NCBI RefSeq assembly: GCF_000227725.2
Contig: NZ_MU255056.1
Location: forward strand, 752,025 to 791,753
Origin: Thiorhodospira sibirica ATCC 700588
GTDB taxonomy: Bacteria > Pseudomonadota > Gammaproteobacteria > Ectothiorhodospirales > Ectothiorhodospiraceae
Direction of reading: 5' to 3'
Length of the DNA: 39,729 nt
A model generated the notes under the pieces. It was not told the DNA's origin. It did no database searches and saw only the letters and a list, made by a program, of their open reading frames with translations. Both the position numbers and the translations under genes were made by a program. Within the stretch, counting starts at the first letter, position 1. The number at the start of each line of letters is the position of its first letter. Shown piece by piece: positions 23,485 through 32,453 of the stretch.

Positions 23485-25407
23485 ATGCCACTGATTACAT
23501 TACATGATGTCTGCCTGGGCTATGGTCAGCCCGTACTCTTTGATCACCTTGATCTCAGCATTGATCCGGGCGAGCGTGTCTGCCTGGTCGGGCGCAATGG
23601 CACGGGAAAATCCACGCTGCTGAAACTGATTCATGGCGAGGTCATCGCCGATCAGGGGCAGATGGTGCGCCAGGATGGGCTGCGGGTAACCATGCTGGAA
23701 CAGGAGATTCCCCCCCAGGGCGATAAAAGCGTCTTTGAGGTGGTCGCCGATGGCCTGGGTGAGCTGGGTCAGCAGGTGCGTGATTATCACGAGGCCGCGC
23801 GCACGCTGGCTAAGTCCCCGGATGATCCGCAAGCCCTCACTCGTTTGGCGCGGGCACAGCAACATCTGGAAGCCAGCGGGGGCTGGTCTTTGGAGCAGCG
23901 GGTAGAAACCGTATTGTCCCGGCTGGAATTGCCGGCTGATATGCCATTTGCAGCCCTCTCGGGGGGGCTTAAACGGCGGGTGTTATTGGCGCGTGCCCTG
24001 TTGTGCGAGCCGGAGCTGTTATTGCTCGATGAACCGACCAATCATCTGGATATTGCCGCGATTGACTGGCTGGAAAGCTTTTTACTGAATTTTTCTGGCA
24101 GCCTGTTATTTGTCAGTCATGACCGCGCCTTTGTGCAGCGGCTGGCGACGCGCATCATTGAACTGGATCGCGGCCAGCTCAGCGACTGGCCGGGGGATTA
24201 TGCGCTGTATCTGGAACGTAAGGCACAGGCTTTGGAGATTGAAGAGCGTCAGGCCGCCTTGTTTGATAAAAAGCTGGCACAGGAAGAGGTGTGGATTCGC
24301 CAGGGCATCAAGGCACGGCGCACGCGTAATGAAGGCCGGGTGCGCGCCTTAAAGGCTTTGCGCCAGGAGCGGGCCCAGCGGCGTCAGCGTGAAGGCAGCG
24401 CCCAGTTGACCATTCAGCAGGGGCAGGATTCAGGCCGTCTGGTGATTGAGGCCGACAAGCTCAGCTTTGCCTATGACGGGCAATGGGTGGTCCGCGATTT
24501 CTCTACCGTGATTTTGCGCGGCGATAAAATCGGCCTGATCGGCCCCAACGGGGCGGGCAAAACCACTTTATTGAAATTACTGCTGGGCGAACTGGCACCG
24601 CAACAGGGGCGCATCCGCCAGGGCAGTAATCTGGACATCGCTTATTTTGACCAGCATCGCAGCCTGCTTGATGAGGAGGTGAGCGTGGCCGACAACGTCG
24701 GGCAGGGACGCGATATGCTCAGCATCAACGGCCAATCGCGCCATGTGCTGTCCTATTTGCAGGATTTTTTATTCTCCCCGCAGCGCGCCCGCCAGCCAGT
24801 CAAGGCGCTGTCGGGCGGCGAGCGTAACCGTCTGCTGCTGGCGCGGCTTTTCACCCAACCGGCGAATATGCTGGTACTGGACGAACCGACCAATGATCTG
24901 GATGCGCCCACCCTGGAATTGCTCGAAGAGCGTCTTGCCGCCTTTAATGGCACCGTGCTGCTGGTCAGCCATGACCGCGCCTTTCTGGATAATGTGGTCA
25001 CGGCCACGCTGGTGTTTGAAGGCGATGCGCAGGTGAATGAATATGTCGGCGGCTATGAAGACTGGCTGCGTCAACGCAAAAGCCCGCCGCCCACAGAACG
25101 CCTGGCACCTGCCACTACCTCCAAAAGCCCCCCCAAGGCAGCGCCCGTAGCGCCCACCGTAGCACCGGCTACAACGCCTAAGTCCAAAAAGCTCAGCTAC
25201 AAGGATCAACGGGAGCTGGAGACTTTGCCCGTGCGCATTGAGGCGCTGGAAACCGAACAAAGCACCTTATTGCAGCAGATCAGTGATCCGGCCTTTTATC
25301 AGCAAGACCCGGCGCAGATCAGCGCCACGCAACAGCGCCTTGATATACTGGTTACTGAACTGAATGAATGCTATAACCGTTGGGAAGCCTTAGAAGCCGC
25401 AACCTAA
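23485..25407 (+). CDS. uup: ABC-F ATPase Uup
   Basis: The 640-residue protein has two ABC cassettes: Walker A GRNGTGKST (about 37) and GPNGAGKTT (about 359), signatures LSGGLKRR and LSGGERNR, and Walker B LLLDEPTNHLDI and LVLDEPTNDLDA. An ABC-F linker contains WIRQGIKARRTRNEGRVRAL. A charged C-terminal coiled coil (about 560-640, KLSYKDQRELETLP) follows a Pro/Ala-rich linker, as in E. coli Uup (635). It acts on ribosomes and limits precise transposon excision. ATG at 23485 fits the family start; a codon at 23467 is also in frame. Confidence 0.95.
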   Translation: MPLITLHDVCLGYGQPVLFDHLDLSIDPGERVCLVGRNGTGKSTLLKLIHGEVIADQGQMVRQDGLRVTMLEQEIPPQGDKSVFEVVADGLGELGQQVRDYHEAARTLAKSPDDPQALTRLARAQQHLEASGGWSLEQRVETVLSRLELPADMPFAALSGGLKRRVLLARALLCEPELLLLDEPTNHLDIAAIDWLESFLLNFSGSLLFVSHDRAFVQRLATRIIELDRGQLSDWPGDYALYLERKAQALEIEERQAALFDKKLAQEEVWIRQGIKARRTRNEGRVRALKALRQERAQRRQREGSAQLTIQQGQDSGRLVIEADKLSFAYDGQWVVRDFSTVILRGDKIGLIGPNGAGKTTLLKLLLGELAPQQGRIRQGSNLDIAYFDQHRSLLDEEVSVADNVGQGRDMLSINGQSRHVLSYLQDFLFSPQRARQPVKALSGGERNRLLLARLFTQPANMLVLDEPTNDLDAPTLELLEERLAAFNGTVLLVSHDRAFLDNVVTATLVFEGDAQVNEYVGGYEDWLRQRKSPPPTERLAPATTSKSPPKAAPVAPTVAPATTPKSKKLSYKDQRELETLPVRIEALETEQSTLLQQISDPAFYQQDPAQISATQQRLDILVTELNECYNRWEALEAAT

Positions 25408-25443
25408 ACAATTCTCATCACCATGTTGGTCCCGGGAGGTTTT

Positions 25444-27141
25444 ATGCGACACTCGATTGCCCTGATGCTGTTCACCCTTGCCTTATTATGGTTTTTACCG
25501 ACCACGGCCTTAAGTATGCAAACCTTTGAACTCCGTACCGAGATACGCGAAGTCACCATTTATACGGATCGTGCCCTGGTATTGCGCGAAGGCGAGGTCG
25601 AAGTCCCGCAAGGCATCAGTGAAGTGCTGATCAGCCCGTTACCGTGGGCGCTGGAAGATCGCTTTGTGCAAACCTCGGTGCTGGGTGCAGAGGATGTTTT
25701 GCTGCTGGATACGCGCATTGAACGCGCCGCACCCGAGCAAGGCGAAGAGCCACCCCGTCTGCTGACCTTGCGTGAAGAACTCAAGGCACTGCAAGAACAA
25801 CAGCGGGTGCTCAACGATGAAATGAAGGCGCAAAAGCAGCGCAGTGATTTTCTCGGGCGCATTGAAGGGGCCATCACCGGCATCCACCCAAAGGCTGAGC
25901 GCGTCCCTGAACCGGCGGCCTGGGAGGCCTATTTAAGCTTTTTTGCGGGAGAATGGGCCGGCATCTTTGAGCGGGAACGCCATCTCAATGAAGCCATCAA
26001 GGAACTGGATGACCAGATCAAGGCCGTGCAGGCCGCTATCAATGACTTCGGTCGTCGCCAGCAGCAACGGGCAAAAACCGCCCGCATCCGGGTGCAGACC
26101 GAACAGCCTCAAACAATGACGGTGCGCCTGAGCTATTTGATTGCGGGTGCTTCATGGACTCCGCAGTACGATATTCGGGTCAGCGATGCCGAGCAAAGCC
26201 TGCATCTGCAATATCGCGCTGCGGTGCGCCAGCAAACCGGTGAAGACTGGCCCTCGGTGCGCTTGCAGCTCTCCACCGCCCAGCCCTCGCTGGATAGCAC
26301 CGCCCCCAGCCTGCCTACCTGGTGGCTTACCCCAACTCTACCCCCGCCGCCGCCCCCTTCCGCACGCATGCAAAGTGGTGGCATTAACTCCGCCACACAG
26401 ATGTCACCTCCGGGAGTGATGATGGAATCCGATGGCCTCGTCATGCAACAGGGTCGTGATAACCTGGATGGCCGCGTTGCCCGGCGGCAGGCCGCACCCG
26501 CCAGAGCGGAGGTCAGCCGGGGCTTGACCGCCACCACCTTCACCATCAGCGCGCCGACGCAAATCCCGGCAGATAACACCGCCCAAACCGTGACCATCGA
26601 CGCGCATACGCTAGACGGTGATTTTCATTATGTGCTGGTACCAGCCCGCTCGCAGAATGCCTTTTTGCAGATCAAGACCGAATATGACGGCGAGGCCGTT
26701 TTGCTCCCCGGTCAGGCCAGCATTTTTCACGGGCAAACCTTGGTCGGTCGGGCACAGCTGGAACTGCTCTCGCCGGGCGAAACCATCACCCTGCCGCTGG
26801 GCATCTCCTCGGCGATTCAGTTTGAACGCCGTCTGGTACGCCGTTTTGTGGAAAGCAGCGGGATTCTCGGGCGTCGCACCAAGCGCATCACCTACGAATA
26901 CCGCACCAAGGTGGAAAACCGCTCCACCACCACAGCGCACATCCAGTTACAAGACCATATCCCGGTTTCCACCGATGAGCGTATTCGCGTTAACCTGCGC
27001 ACCCCCGGCGAGGATCACCGCGTGACTGACAAACGTGGCGAGCTGCTGTGGTCTTTTGAACTGGCGGCCGGTGAAAGCAAAGAGGTCTCTTTGATCTTTG
27101 TGATTGAACACCCTGAAGACCTGTCCATCGTGGGTCTTTAA
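25444..27141 (+). CDS. Exported DUF4139/DUF4140 (MuiA-like) protein
   Basis: The 565-residue protein has a signal peptide (about 1-24, HSIALMLFTLALLWFLPTTA). The DUF4140 N-terminal domain includes IREVTIYTDRALVLREGEV, followed by a coiled coil (about 95-215) and a DUF4139 beta-rich domain beginning VRLSYLIAGASWTPQYDIRV and continuing to the end. A proline-rich linker lies near 300. MuiA-like proteins are envelope-associated and their reaction is unknown. GGGAGG lies six bases before the chosen ATG. It is 36 bases after uup and probably co-transcribed. Confidence 0.88.
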   Translation: MRHSIALMLFTLALLWFLPTTALSMQTFELRTEIREVTIYTDRALVLREGEVEVPQGISEVLISPLPWALEDRFVQTSVLGAEDVLLLDTRIERAAPEQGEEPPRLLTLREELKALQEQQRVLNDEMKAQKQRSDFLGRIEGAITGIHPKAERVPEPAAWEAYLSFFAGEWAGIFERERHLNEAIKELDDQIKAVQAAINDFGRRQQQRAKTARIRVQTEQPQTMTVRLSYLIAGASWTPQYDIRVSDAEQSLHLQYRAAVRQQTGEDWPSVRLQLSTAQPSLDSTAPSLPTWWLTPTLPPPPPPSARMQSGGINSATQMSPPGVMMESDGLVMQQGRDNLDGRVARRQAAPARAEVSRGLTATTFTISAPTQIPADNTAQTVTIDAHTLDGDFHYVLVPARSQNAFLQIKTEYDGEAVLLPGQASIFHGQTLVGRAQLELLSPGETITLPLGISSAIQFERRLVRRFVESSGILGRRTKRITYEYRTKVENRSTTTAHIQLQDHIPVSTDERIRVNLRTPGEDHRVTDKRGELLWSFELAAGESKEVSLIFVIEHPEDLSIVGL

Positions 27142-27160
27142 GCGCGTAGCGCGCGGCTTC

Positions 27161-27193
27161 CCTGCCTGCGCCGCGTGCGTCGCGGCAGGCAGG
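27161..27193. repeat. 33-base palindromic repeat, copy 1
   Basis: CCTGCCTGC...GCAGGCAGG forms a hairpin with CGCCGCG facing CGCGGC. The whole 33-base unit is identical, in reverse complement, to 30909-30941. It lies 20 bases after the DUF4139 stop, and a short TTTTTT follows 18 bases later, so it may serve as a terminator here. Confidence 0.75.
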
Positions 27194-27212
27194 CAACCGT
27201 CGCTTTTTTAAA

Positions 27213-27233
27213 GCGGCATCTGGAAGATGCCGC
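27213..27233 (-). terminator. Hairpin terminator after the thioredoxin-like gene
   Basis: GCGGCATCT and AGATGCCGC form a perfect nine-base stem with a three-base loop. On the minus strand it is followed by TTTAAAAAAGC. It lies 14 bases past the stop of the gene at 27247. Confidence 0.55.
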
Positions 27234-27246
27234 CACGACAGAAAAA

Positions 27247-27777
27247 TTAGCGCCACTGCGCCAGCCACAGACGGGCACGCAGGCCCAGGCTTGAGGTGTA
27301 GCCGCGTTCGCGGTAGCGGATATTGCCGTGCGGGTCGATGATAAAGCTTGCCGGGACCGCAGAAACCCCAAACTGCGCGGCGAGCTCGCCGTGTTCATCC
27401 AGCAGCACGGGGAAATCCAGTTCATGTTCGCGCAGATAGGCCATGACGCGGTAGACATCCCCCGACTGCATGGCAATGGTGATTACCGGCCAATCCGCAG
27501 CGACGGCCTGAATGCCATTTTGCGCCACCCGACACACCCCGCACCAGCTGGCCCAGAAATATACCAGCACCGCCTCGCCGCGATAATCTTCCAGATTAAA
27601 TGCCGTACCATTCACTAAAGTGCCGTGCAGTGGCGGTGCCGGACCGCTGAGCATGTCGCGCTCCAGCCAGCTTTTGAAGGCCCAGAACAGCGCCAGAATC
27701 AATAGCAGTTCCAGTGCATAGCGCCACCAGCGGCGCGGTTTTTTTACCGCCTTGGGGTCGTTGTCGGATGGAGCCAT
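27247..27777 (-). CDS. Membrane-anchored thioredoxin-like protein (ScsD/TlpA type)
   Basis: The 176-residue protein has one N-terminal membrane segment (about 20-38, YALELLLILALFWAFKSWL). A periplasmic thioredoxin fold follows with VYFWASWCGVCRVAQNGIQ (CGVC active site), IAMQSGD, the cis-proline in VSAVPASFIIDP and G at the end strand. It resembles ScsD-type disulfide oxidoreductases. Its 5' end overlaps tcdA by 34 bases, making it the last gene of a four-gene minus-strand run. Confidence 0.88.
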   Translation of the reverse strand: MAPSDNDPKAVKKPRRWWRYALELLLILALFWAFKSWLERDMLSGPAPPLHGTLVNGTAFNLEDYRGEAVLVYFWASWCGVCRVAQNGIQAVAADWPVITIAMQSGDVYRVMAYLREHELDFPVLLDEHGELAAQFGVSAVPASFIIDPHGNIRYRERGYTSSLGLRARLWLAQWR

Positions 27778-28487
27778 GTCTGCAAGACCACGCCAGCCAG
27801 GGTAAAGCCAAACAGGGCCGGCAGATAGGAGATGGTGCCATTGATGGCGCGCATCCGCCCCTGCGGATCGCCTTCAATCGGGCTGTGGGCGCTGCCTTTG
27901 CGGGCGGTTTCTGTGGAGTAGATCACCGGATAGTCCAGATCAGCCCCCAGGCGGCGCAGCTGTTTGCGCAACATACGCGCCAGCGCACAACCCTCGGTGC
28001 GTGCCAGCGTCCCCTGACGCAGGGCCAGCGGATCAAGCCGCCCGCCGGCGCCAAGACTGGAGATGACCGGAATCTGGCGCGCCTGACAGGCCGCCACCAG
28101 AGCGGCCTTGCAGGCGATGGAGTCGATGCAGTCCAGCACATAATCCACCGTGTCGGGCAACAGGGTATCAACATTATCCGCCTGCACAAAGGTGGTGCTG
28201 ACGGTCAGTGCAATGGCCGGGTTGATGTCGCGCATTCTGGCAGCAATCACCTCGGCCTTGGGCTGGTGCAATGAGGAATGCAGGGCCGCCAGTTGCCGAT
28301 TGAGGTTGCTGGGACTGACCGCATCATGATCAATCAGGGTCAGCCGCCCCACCCCAGCACGGGTCATGGCCTCTGCCGCAAAGCCGCCGACCCCGCCCAG
28401 ACCAGCAATCAGCACATGGCGCTGTTGCAGTTGTGCCAGCGATTCTGCGCCAATCAGGCGCTCGGTGCGCTCAAAGCCTGCGCTCAT
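27744..28487 (-). CDS. tcdA: tRNA threonylcarbamoyladenosine dehydratase (TcdA)
   Basis: The 247-residue E1-like/ThiF protein has FERTERLIGAESLAQLQQ, the ATP-binding loop VLIAGLGGVGGFAAEAMTRAG, the DHDAVSPSNLNRQ block and VDYVLDCIDSIACKAALVAAC. TcdA (CsdL) cyclises t6A to ct6A at tRNA position 37. A hydrophobic C-terminal tail (ALFGFTLAGVVLQTWL) is usual for the family. The start overlaps the stop of the quinone oxidoreductase (ATGA). Confidence 0.93.
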   Translation of the reverse strand: MSAGFERTERLIGAESLAQLQQRHVLIAGLGGVGGFAAEAMTRAGVGRLTLIDHDAVSPSNLNRQLAALHSSLHQPKAEVIAARMRDINPAIALTVSTTFVQADNVDTLLPDTVDYVLDCIDSIACKAALVAACQARQIPVISSLGAGGRLDPLALRQGTLARTEGCALARMLRKQLRRLGADLDYPVIYSTETARKGSAHSPIEGDPQGRMRAINGTISYLPALFGFTLAGVVLQTWLHPTTTPRR

Positions 28488-29479
28488 CCGTCAATGACCA
28501 ACACCAATTTGCCTTGAATCCCGCCGCTTTCCAGCAGCCGGTGCGCGTGGGCAGCCTCAGACAGCGGCAGGGCCTGATGAATGTGGATATGCAATTTGCC
28601 TTCCTCAATCAGCCGCGCCCCTTCGCGCAGGATCTGCGCCTGACGGATCAGCTGTTTTTCCAGGTGCTTAAACATTGGGGTTAGCATCAATTCCAGCGAG
28701 ATGCGCAGATTGCGGCTACGCGCCTCGCCCCAGTCCATGCCCTCGGGCGGGGCCAGCAGAGTGACCACCTCGCCATAATCGCGCACCGCCTGACACGTCT
28801 GCGCAAAGACCTCACCGCCAACGCCATCCAGACCAATATCCACCCCATCGGGGAATACGCCACGCACCGCACCCACGACATCCTGTTCACGGTAAAGGAT
28901 ACTGTGGGCACCCCGTTCGCGCAGCCAGGCAGCGCCTTCGGCAGTCCCGACCGTGGCACAGACCTTGGCCCCCTGATGCAGGGCCAGTTGCACCGCCAGA
29001 TGACCGACGCCGCCTGTGCCGCCCTGAATCAAAATGGACTGGCCTTTGCTTAAAGATACCCGCTCAAACAGAGATTCCCACGCCGTAATCAGGGCCAGCG
29101 GCACCCCGGCGGCCTGCACAAAATCCAGGGTATCGGGCATCCGGGCGGCGTGATACTGGCTGACCACCGCATACTGGGCATAAGTGCCAGGATGGCCACC
29201 AATGCCCCCATAGCAAAAATAGACCGCGTCGCCGGGCTGGAAACGCTCGACACTTTCGCCAATTTTTTCCACCACCCCGGCGCCATCACAGCCCAAAATG
29301 GCGGGCAGACGTTCCGGGTAATAGGTCCCCCGGGCGCGCAACTTGGTATCAATGGGGTTGACCCCGGCCGCATGCATGCGGATTAACATATCGTGCGGCC
29401 CGCGCAGGGTCGGTTCAGGAACCTCCTGCTCACACAAGACCTCCGGGCCTCCGGGATGCGGCATCACCATGGCTTTCAT
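28484..29479 (-). CDS. Zinc-independent quinone oxidoreductase (MDR family)
   Basis: The 331-residue medium-chain reductase has VNPIDTKLRARGTYY, ILGCDGAGVVEKIG, the nucleotide-binding ILIQGGTGGVGHLAVQLALHQ stretch, and a C-terminal GKLVLVIDG. Catalytic zinc ligands of alcohol dehydrogenases are absent, so a zeta-crystallin/QOR-like NADPH:quinone reductase is likely. Its start touches the stop of the pentapeptide gene and its stop overlaps tcdA, so it is translated from a common message. Confidence 0.9.
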   Translation of the reverse strand: MKAMVMPHPGGPEVLCEQEVPEPTLRGPHDMLIRMHAAGVNPIDTKLRARGTYYPERLPAILGCDGAGVVEKIGESVERFQPGDAVYFCYGGIGGHPGTYAQYAVVSQYHAARMPDTLDFVQAAGVPLALITAWESLFERVSLSKGQSILIQGGTGGVGHLAVQLALHQGAKVCATVGTAEGAAWLRERGAHSILYREQDVVGAVRGVFPDGVDIGLDGVGGEVFAQTCQAVRDYGEVVTLLAPPEGMDWGEARSRNLRISLELMLTPMFKHLEKQLIRQAQILREGARLIEEGKLHIHIHQALPLSEAAHAHRLLESGGIQGKLVLVIDG

Positions 29480-30414
29480 CAGTTTTGCTCCTCACCGTCT
29501 ACCAGACACCGACCGCGTGAACCGATGTCGCACACCTGCCCATTGAGCCAGATGGTACGATCCAGCTTCGCCCCGCTGAGATTGACGTTTTGCAGGTCCG
29601 CACCGCGCAGATCCGCATAGCTCAAATCCGCATTCTCAAGATTCGCGCCATAAAGCTTGGCCCCCTGCAACACCGTGCCGACCAGCTTGGCCTCCTGGAA
29701 TTGCCCCCGCTCAAGGCCGGTACGGCGTAAATCCGCATAGCTTAGATTCGCGCCCCGCAGATTGGCGCCGACCAGACTGGCACCGAGCAAATCCGTGTTA
29801 CTGAGGGTGGCCCCTTCCAGGTTCACCCCATTCAGGCGCGCCCCGGCCTTACGGCAGTGATTCCAGTTAATGCCCGGAGCCGGCGCTGCCATACAATCCG
29901 GGGGCGCAACCACCACCTTGGGCGTGCTGGGCCACAAAAACAGGGTCGTGCTCAAGACCACCACCAAGCCGATCACCAGCCATAAAGGCCAGGCCCCTTT
30001 GAGCTGATCAGAGCTGGGGCGTTTCAGCAAACTCGCCCGTTGACGGCGATGCTCAAGCATCTCCGGGTTTTCCGGATGGCGGCGATCCTGGCCCCGGCCT
30101 CTGCCTCGGCGGGCGTCATCCTCCGCCTCGTCAGTCTGCTTGCGCCGGTCCTTGGCCCGCTCATCTTCACGCATTCTGGCCTGGCGCAAGCGCTCCTGCC
30201 CCTCGGGGGTATCCAGATCCTTGAATTCATCCGGAATCAGCTCAGGGTATGCCATCAGCGGATACCATATCTCACGATCCTGACTCACCTCGTCTTGCTC
30301 CACCAGCCGCCCCAGCAACACATAACGGCGCACCAGCATTGTAGGATAAGGCCCATGCACCACGCCATCGCGGCGGGTGAACCAGAGTTTATGTTTATCG
30401 CTTGATTGAGTCAT
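29479..30414 (-). CDS. GYF-like domain, membrane segment and pentapeptide-repeat protein
   Basis: The 311-residue protein has an N-terminal GYF_2-like domain (LWFTRRDGVVHGPYPTMLVR, about 10-60). A highly charged Arg/Glu-rich linker (about 75-135) follows, then one membrane segment (about 148-166, PLWLVIGLVVVLSTTLFLW) and a pentapeptide-repeat helix (about 195-295, with ANLRGANLSYADLRR and ADLRGADLQNVNLSG units). Four cysteines frame the repeat. The repeat part would be in the periplasm and the GYF part in the cytoplasm. Function unknown. It heads the four-gene minus-strand run. Confidence 0.85.
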   Translation of the reverse strand: MTQSSDKHKLWFTRRDGVVHGPYPTMLVRRYVLLGRLVEQDEVSQDREIWYPLMAYPELIPDEFKDLDTPEGQERLRQARMREDERAKDRRKQTDEAEDDARRGRGRGQDRRHPENPEMLEHRRQRASLLKRPSSDQLKGAWPLWLVIGLVVVLSTTLFLWPSTPKVVVAPPDCMAAPAPGINWNHCRKAGARLNGVNLEGATLSNTDLLGASLVGANLRGANLSYADLRRTGLERGQFQEAKLVGTVLQGAKLYGANLENADLSYADLRGADLQNVNLSGAKLDRTIWLNGQVCDIGSRGRCLVDGEEQN

Positions 30415-30799
30415 ATCTGTCTTGCGCGAGAAACTCCGGCATTCATACCGGAGAAGGCTGTCGCATCATCGTGCCTCGCACGATCACGCGGCCCTGTTCG
30501 CGTCCTCCGTTTGTCGTGCGTGATTGGGGTTGACCGGGAATATCCTGACAGGAAATCAGGCCGTTTCAGGTGCTAAACATAGTCGCTTCGCTCATATCAT
30601 ACAAGCTTTTAGAATCAGTTGATGACCTGAGGAAATAGCTATCCTGCATCGTCTTCATCAGTTTGCGCGGGAAACCCCGGCCGCAAGGCCAAGGAGGGAT
30701 AGCGCAGCACGCAAAGCGTGCTCCTGTTCCCGACGCCTCCTCTTTGGTAGCTGGCTCTCTTTATACATGGATGCTATCTTCATTTTAACCGCCGGGCTG

Positions 30800-30965
30800 G
30801 CGGGGTTAGTCTGTGGAGAAACTGTAAGTCCGGTGTCTCTTTGAGGCATTTGGCAGGTCTCGGCGAAGCAGAAAGCGCTCAGCAGCAATGCTGGGAATCC
30901 CCGTCCTTCCTGCCTGCCGCGACGCACGCGGCGCAGGCAGGTAGGGCGGGGTGGATGTCAAGATA
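30800..30965 (+). repeat. Probable right-end remnant of an IS200/IS605-type element
   Basis: The plus strand encodes LVCGETVSPVSL before a stop. GGAATCCCCGTCC comes next and, after a hairpin, GGGCGGGGTGGATGTCAA, the arrangement seen at right ends of many IS200/IS605 tnpB elements. The outer stem CCCCGTCC/GGGCGGGG surrounds the 33-base palindrome at 30909-30941. No transposase body is left. The rest of the 30415-31079 gap shows a CTCCGG/CCGGAG hairpin at about 30433 and no gene. Confidence 0.45.
30909..30941. repeat. 33-base palindromic repeat, copy 2
   Basis: This is the exact reverse complement of 27161-27193. It sits between the two arms of the outer hairpin of the IS200/IS605-like right end, as if inserted in its loop. 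Confidence 0.75.
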
Positions 30966-31079
30966 TAAGCATCACATAGTTTCTGCGAACAGGCACTAAA
31001 TTCGGGATAGCGGCATATTCTGGATTTTGCGGCAGGCATGGGCTATGCTCAATGATAGATACCGCCTTGGATCAATGCC

Positions 31080-32408
31080 ATGGATAAATCTGTCAACGCT
31101 GTTCAGCGAATGTTTTCCCGTCGGAGTTTTTTGCGTTGTGCTGCGGCGCTGCCGTGGATGTTTGGCGCAGCGCAGGCGCGGGCGTATACGCATACGCGGG
31201 CACATATTGTGATTTTGGGCGGGGGCACGGCGGGGCTGGCCATCTCGGCACAGCTTTCGCGCCTGCTCAGCGGAGCACGGATTACCTTGGTAGAGCCGGC
31301 GGATGTACACCACTACCAACCCGGCTGGCCGTTGATTTTATGCGGCCTGTCCTCGGTTTCCGAGACCCAAACCCCAAACCAGCGACATATTGCCCTGGGT
31401 GTGCGCTGGCTACAGACCTGGGCACAGGCGATTGATCCGCTGAAAAATCGTGTCTATACCGCCGATCAGCGGGTATTGGAGTATGATTTTTTAATTGTTG
31501 CGCTGGGCTGTGAGACGGATTTTGAGGCGATTGAGGGGATGCATCCTGAGCTGTTGGGGCATGAGGGGGTCTTTTCCATTTACGGCGGCGCTCGCAGTGC
31601 ACGCAAGGGCTATCATCTCTTGCAGCAGGCCCACGAGATACCCGACGCCAGCATACTGTTTACCGCCCCGGATACGCCGATAAAATGCCTGGGCGGCCCG
31701 ATCAAGGCGGCCTTGATCAGTGATTTTATGCTGCGCCGTCAACGTGTGCGTGAACACATGGCGCTGCACTATTTTTCCGGATCAGCGTGTTTGTTGCCGC
31801 AACCGCAATTTGCCCGCCTGGCCGAGCATTTTTTGCAGGAGCGGGCGATTGAAGTGCATCCGGCTTTTGTATTGAAAGGCATTGATCCCGGCTATCGGCT
31901 CGCCTATTTTGCCGCGCCTGACGGCACGACCAAACGCCTGAGCTATGATCTTTTGCATATCGTGCCGCCAATGCATGCGCCCGGCGTGCTGACCCATAGT
32001 GGTCTGGCCTGGAAAAATGGGCCCTATGCCGCTGGCGGCTGGCTGAAAGTCGATCCACACACCCTGCAACATCCCGATTACTTCAACATCTTCGGCATTG
32101 GCGATGTGGTGGGTACGCCCTACGGCAAGACCGTCTCCACCTTGCGCTATCACCTGAGCACAGTCACCGAAAATCTGCTGGCCTTGTTACACGGTCAGGA
32201 GCCTCGCCCCTTGTTCAATGGCTATACCTCATGTCCGCTGTATACAGAAATCGGGCGGGCGGTGCGCATGGCCTTTGACTATAGCCGAGAATCCGCGCCG
32301 GATCCGTTCATCTCACCCGCCAATATGGATACACGCATCGCCTGGTGGCAGCAGGTTCACCTGTTCCGCCTGATCTACCTCAATCTGCTCAAAGGCCGGA
32401 TGGCCTGA
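31080..32408 (+). CDS. Tat-exported sulfide:quinone oxidoreductase-like flavoprotein
   Basis: The 442-residue protein has a Tat signal (SRRSFLRCAAALPWMFGAAQ, ending about residue 35) and an FAD-binding IVILGGGTAGLAISAQL. Three cysteines sit at the places of the SQR redox centre: Cys144 (ALGCETDF), Cys203 (IKCLGGPIK) and Cys385 (GYTSCPLYTE). A second FAD-binding block FNIFGIGDVVGTPYGKT is present. It should oxidise sulfide and pass electrons to quinone. The Tat signal places it on the periplasmic face, and a flavocytochrome c-type role is less likely without a cytochrome gene beside it. An ATG at 31110 is an alternative start that keeps the Tat motif. Confidence 0.85.
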   Translation: MDKSVNAVQRMFSRRSFLRCAAALPWMFGAAQARAYTHTRAHIVILGGGTAGLAISAQLSRLLSGARITLVEPADVHHYQPGWPLILCGLSSVSETQTPNQRHIALGVRWLQTWAQAIDPLKNRVYTADQRVLEYDFLIVALGCETDFEAIEGMHPELLGHEGVFSIYGGARSARKGYHLLQQAHEIPDASILFTAPDTPIKCLGGPIKAALISDFMLRRQRVREHMALHYFSGSACLLPQPQFARLAEHFLQERAIEVHPAFVLKGIDPGYRLAYFAAPDGTTKRLSYDLLHIVPPMHAPGVLTHSGLAWKNGPYAAGGWLKVDPHTLQHPDYFNIFGIGDVVGTPYGKTVSTLRYHLSTVTENLLALLHGQEPRPLFNGYTSCPLYTEIGRAVRMAFDYSRESAPDPFISPANMDTRIAWWQQVHLFRLIYLNLLKGRMA

Positions 32409-32453
32409 CAGCAGCTCTACCCTATGCAGCATCGACACCATGCCTTACCCTGT

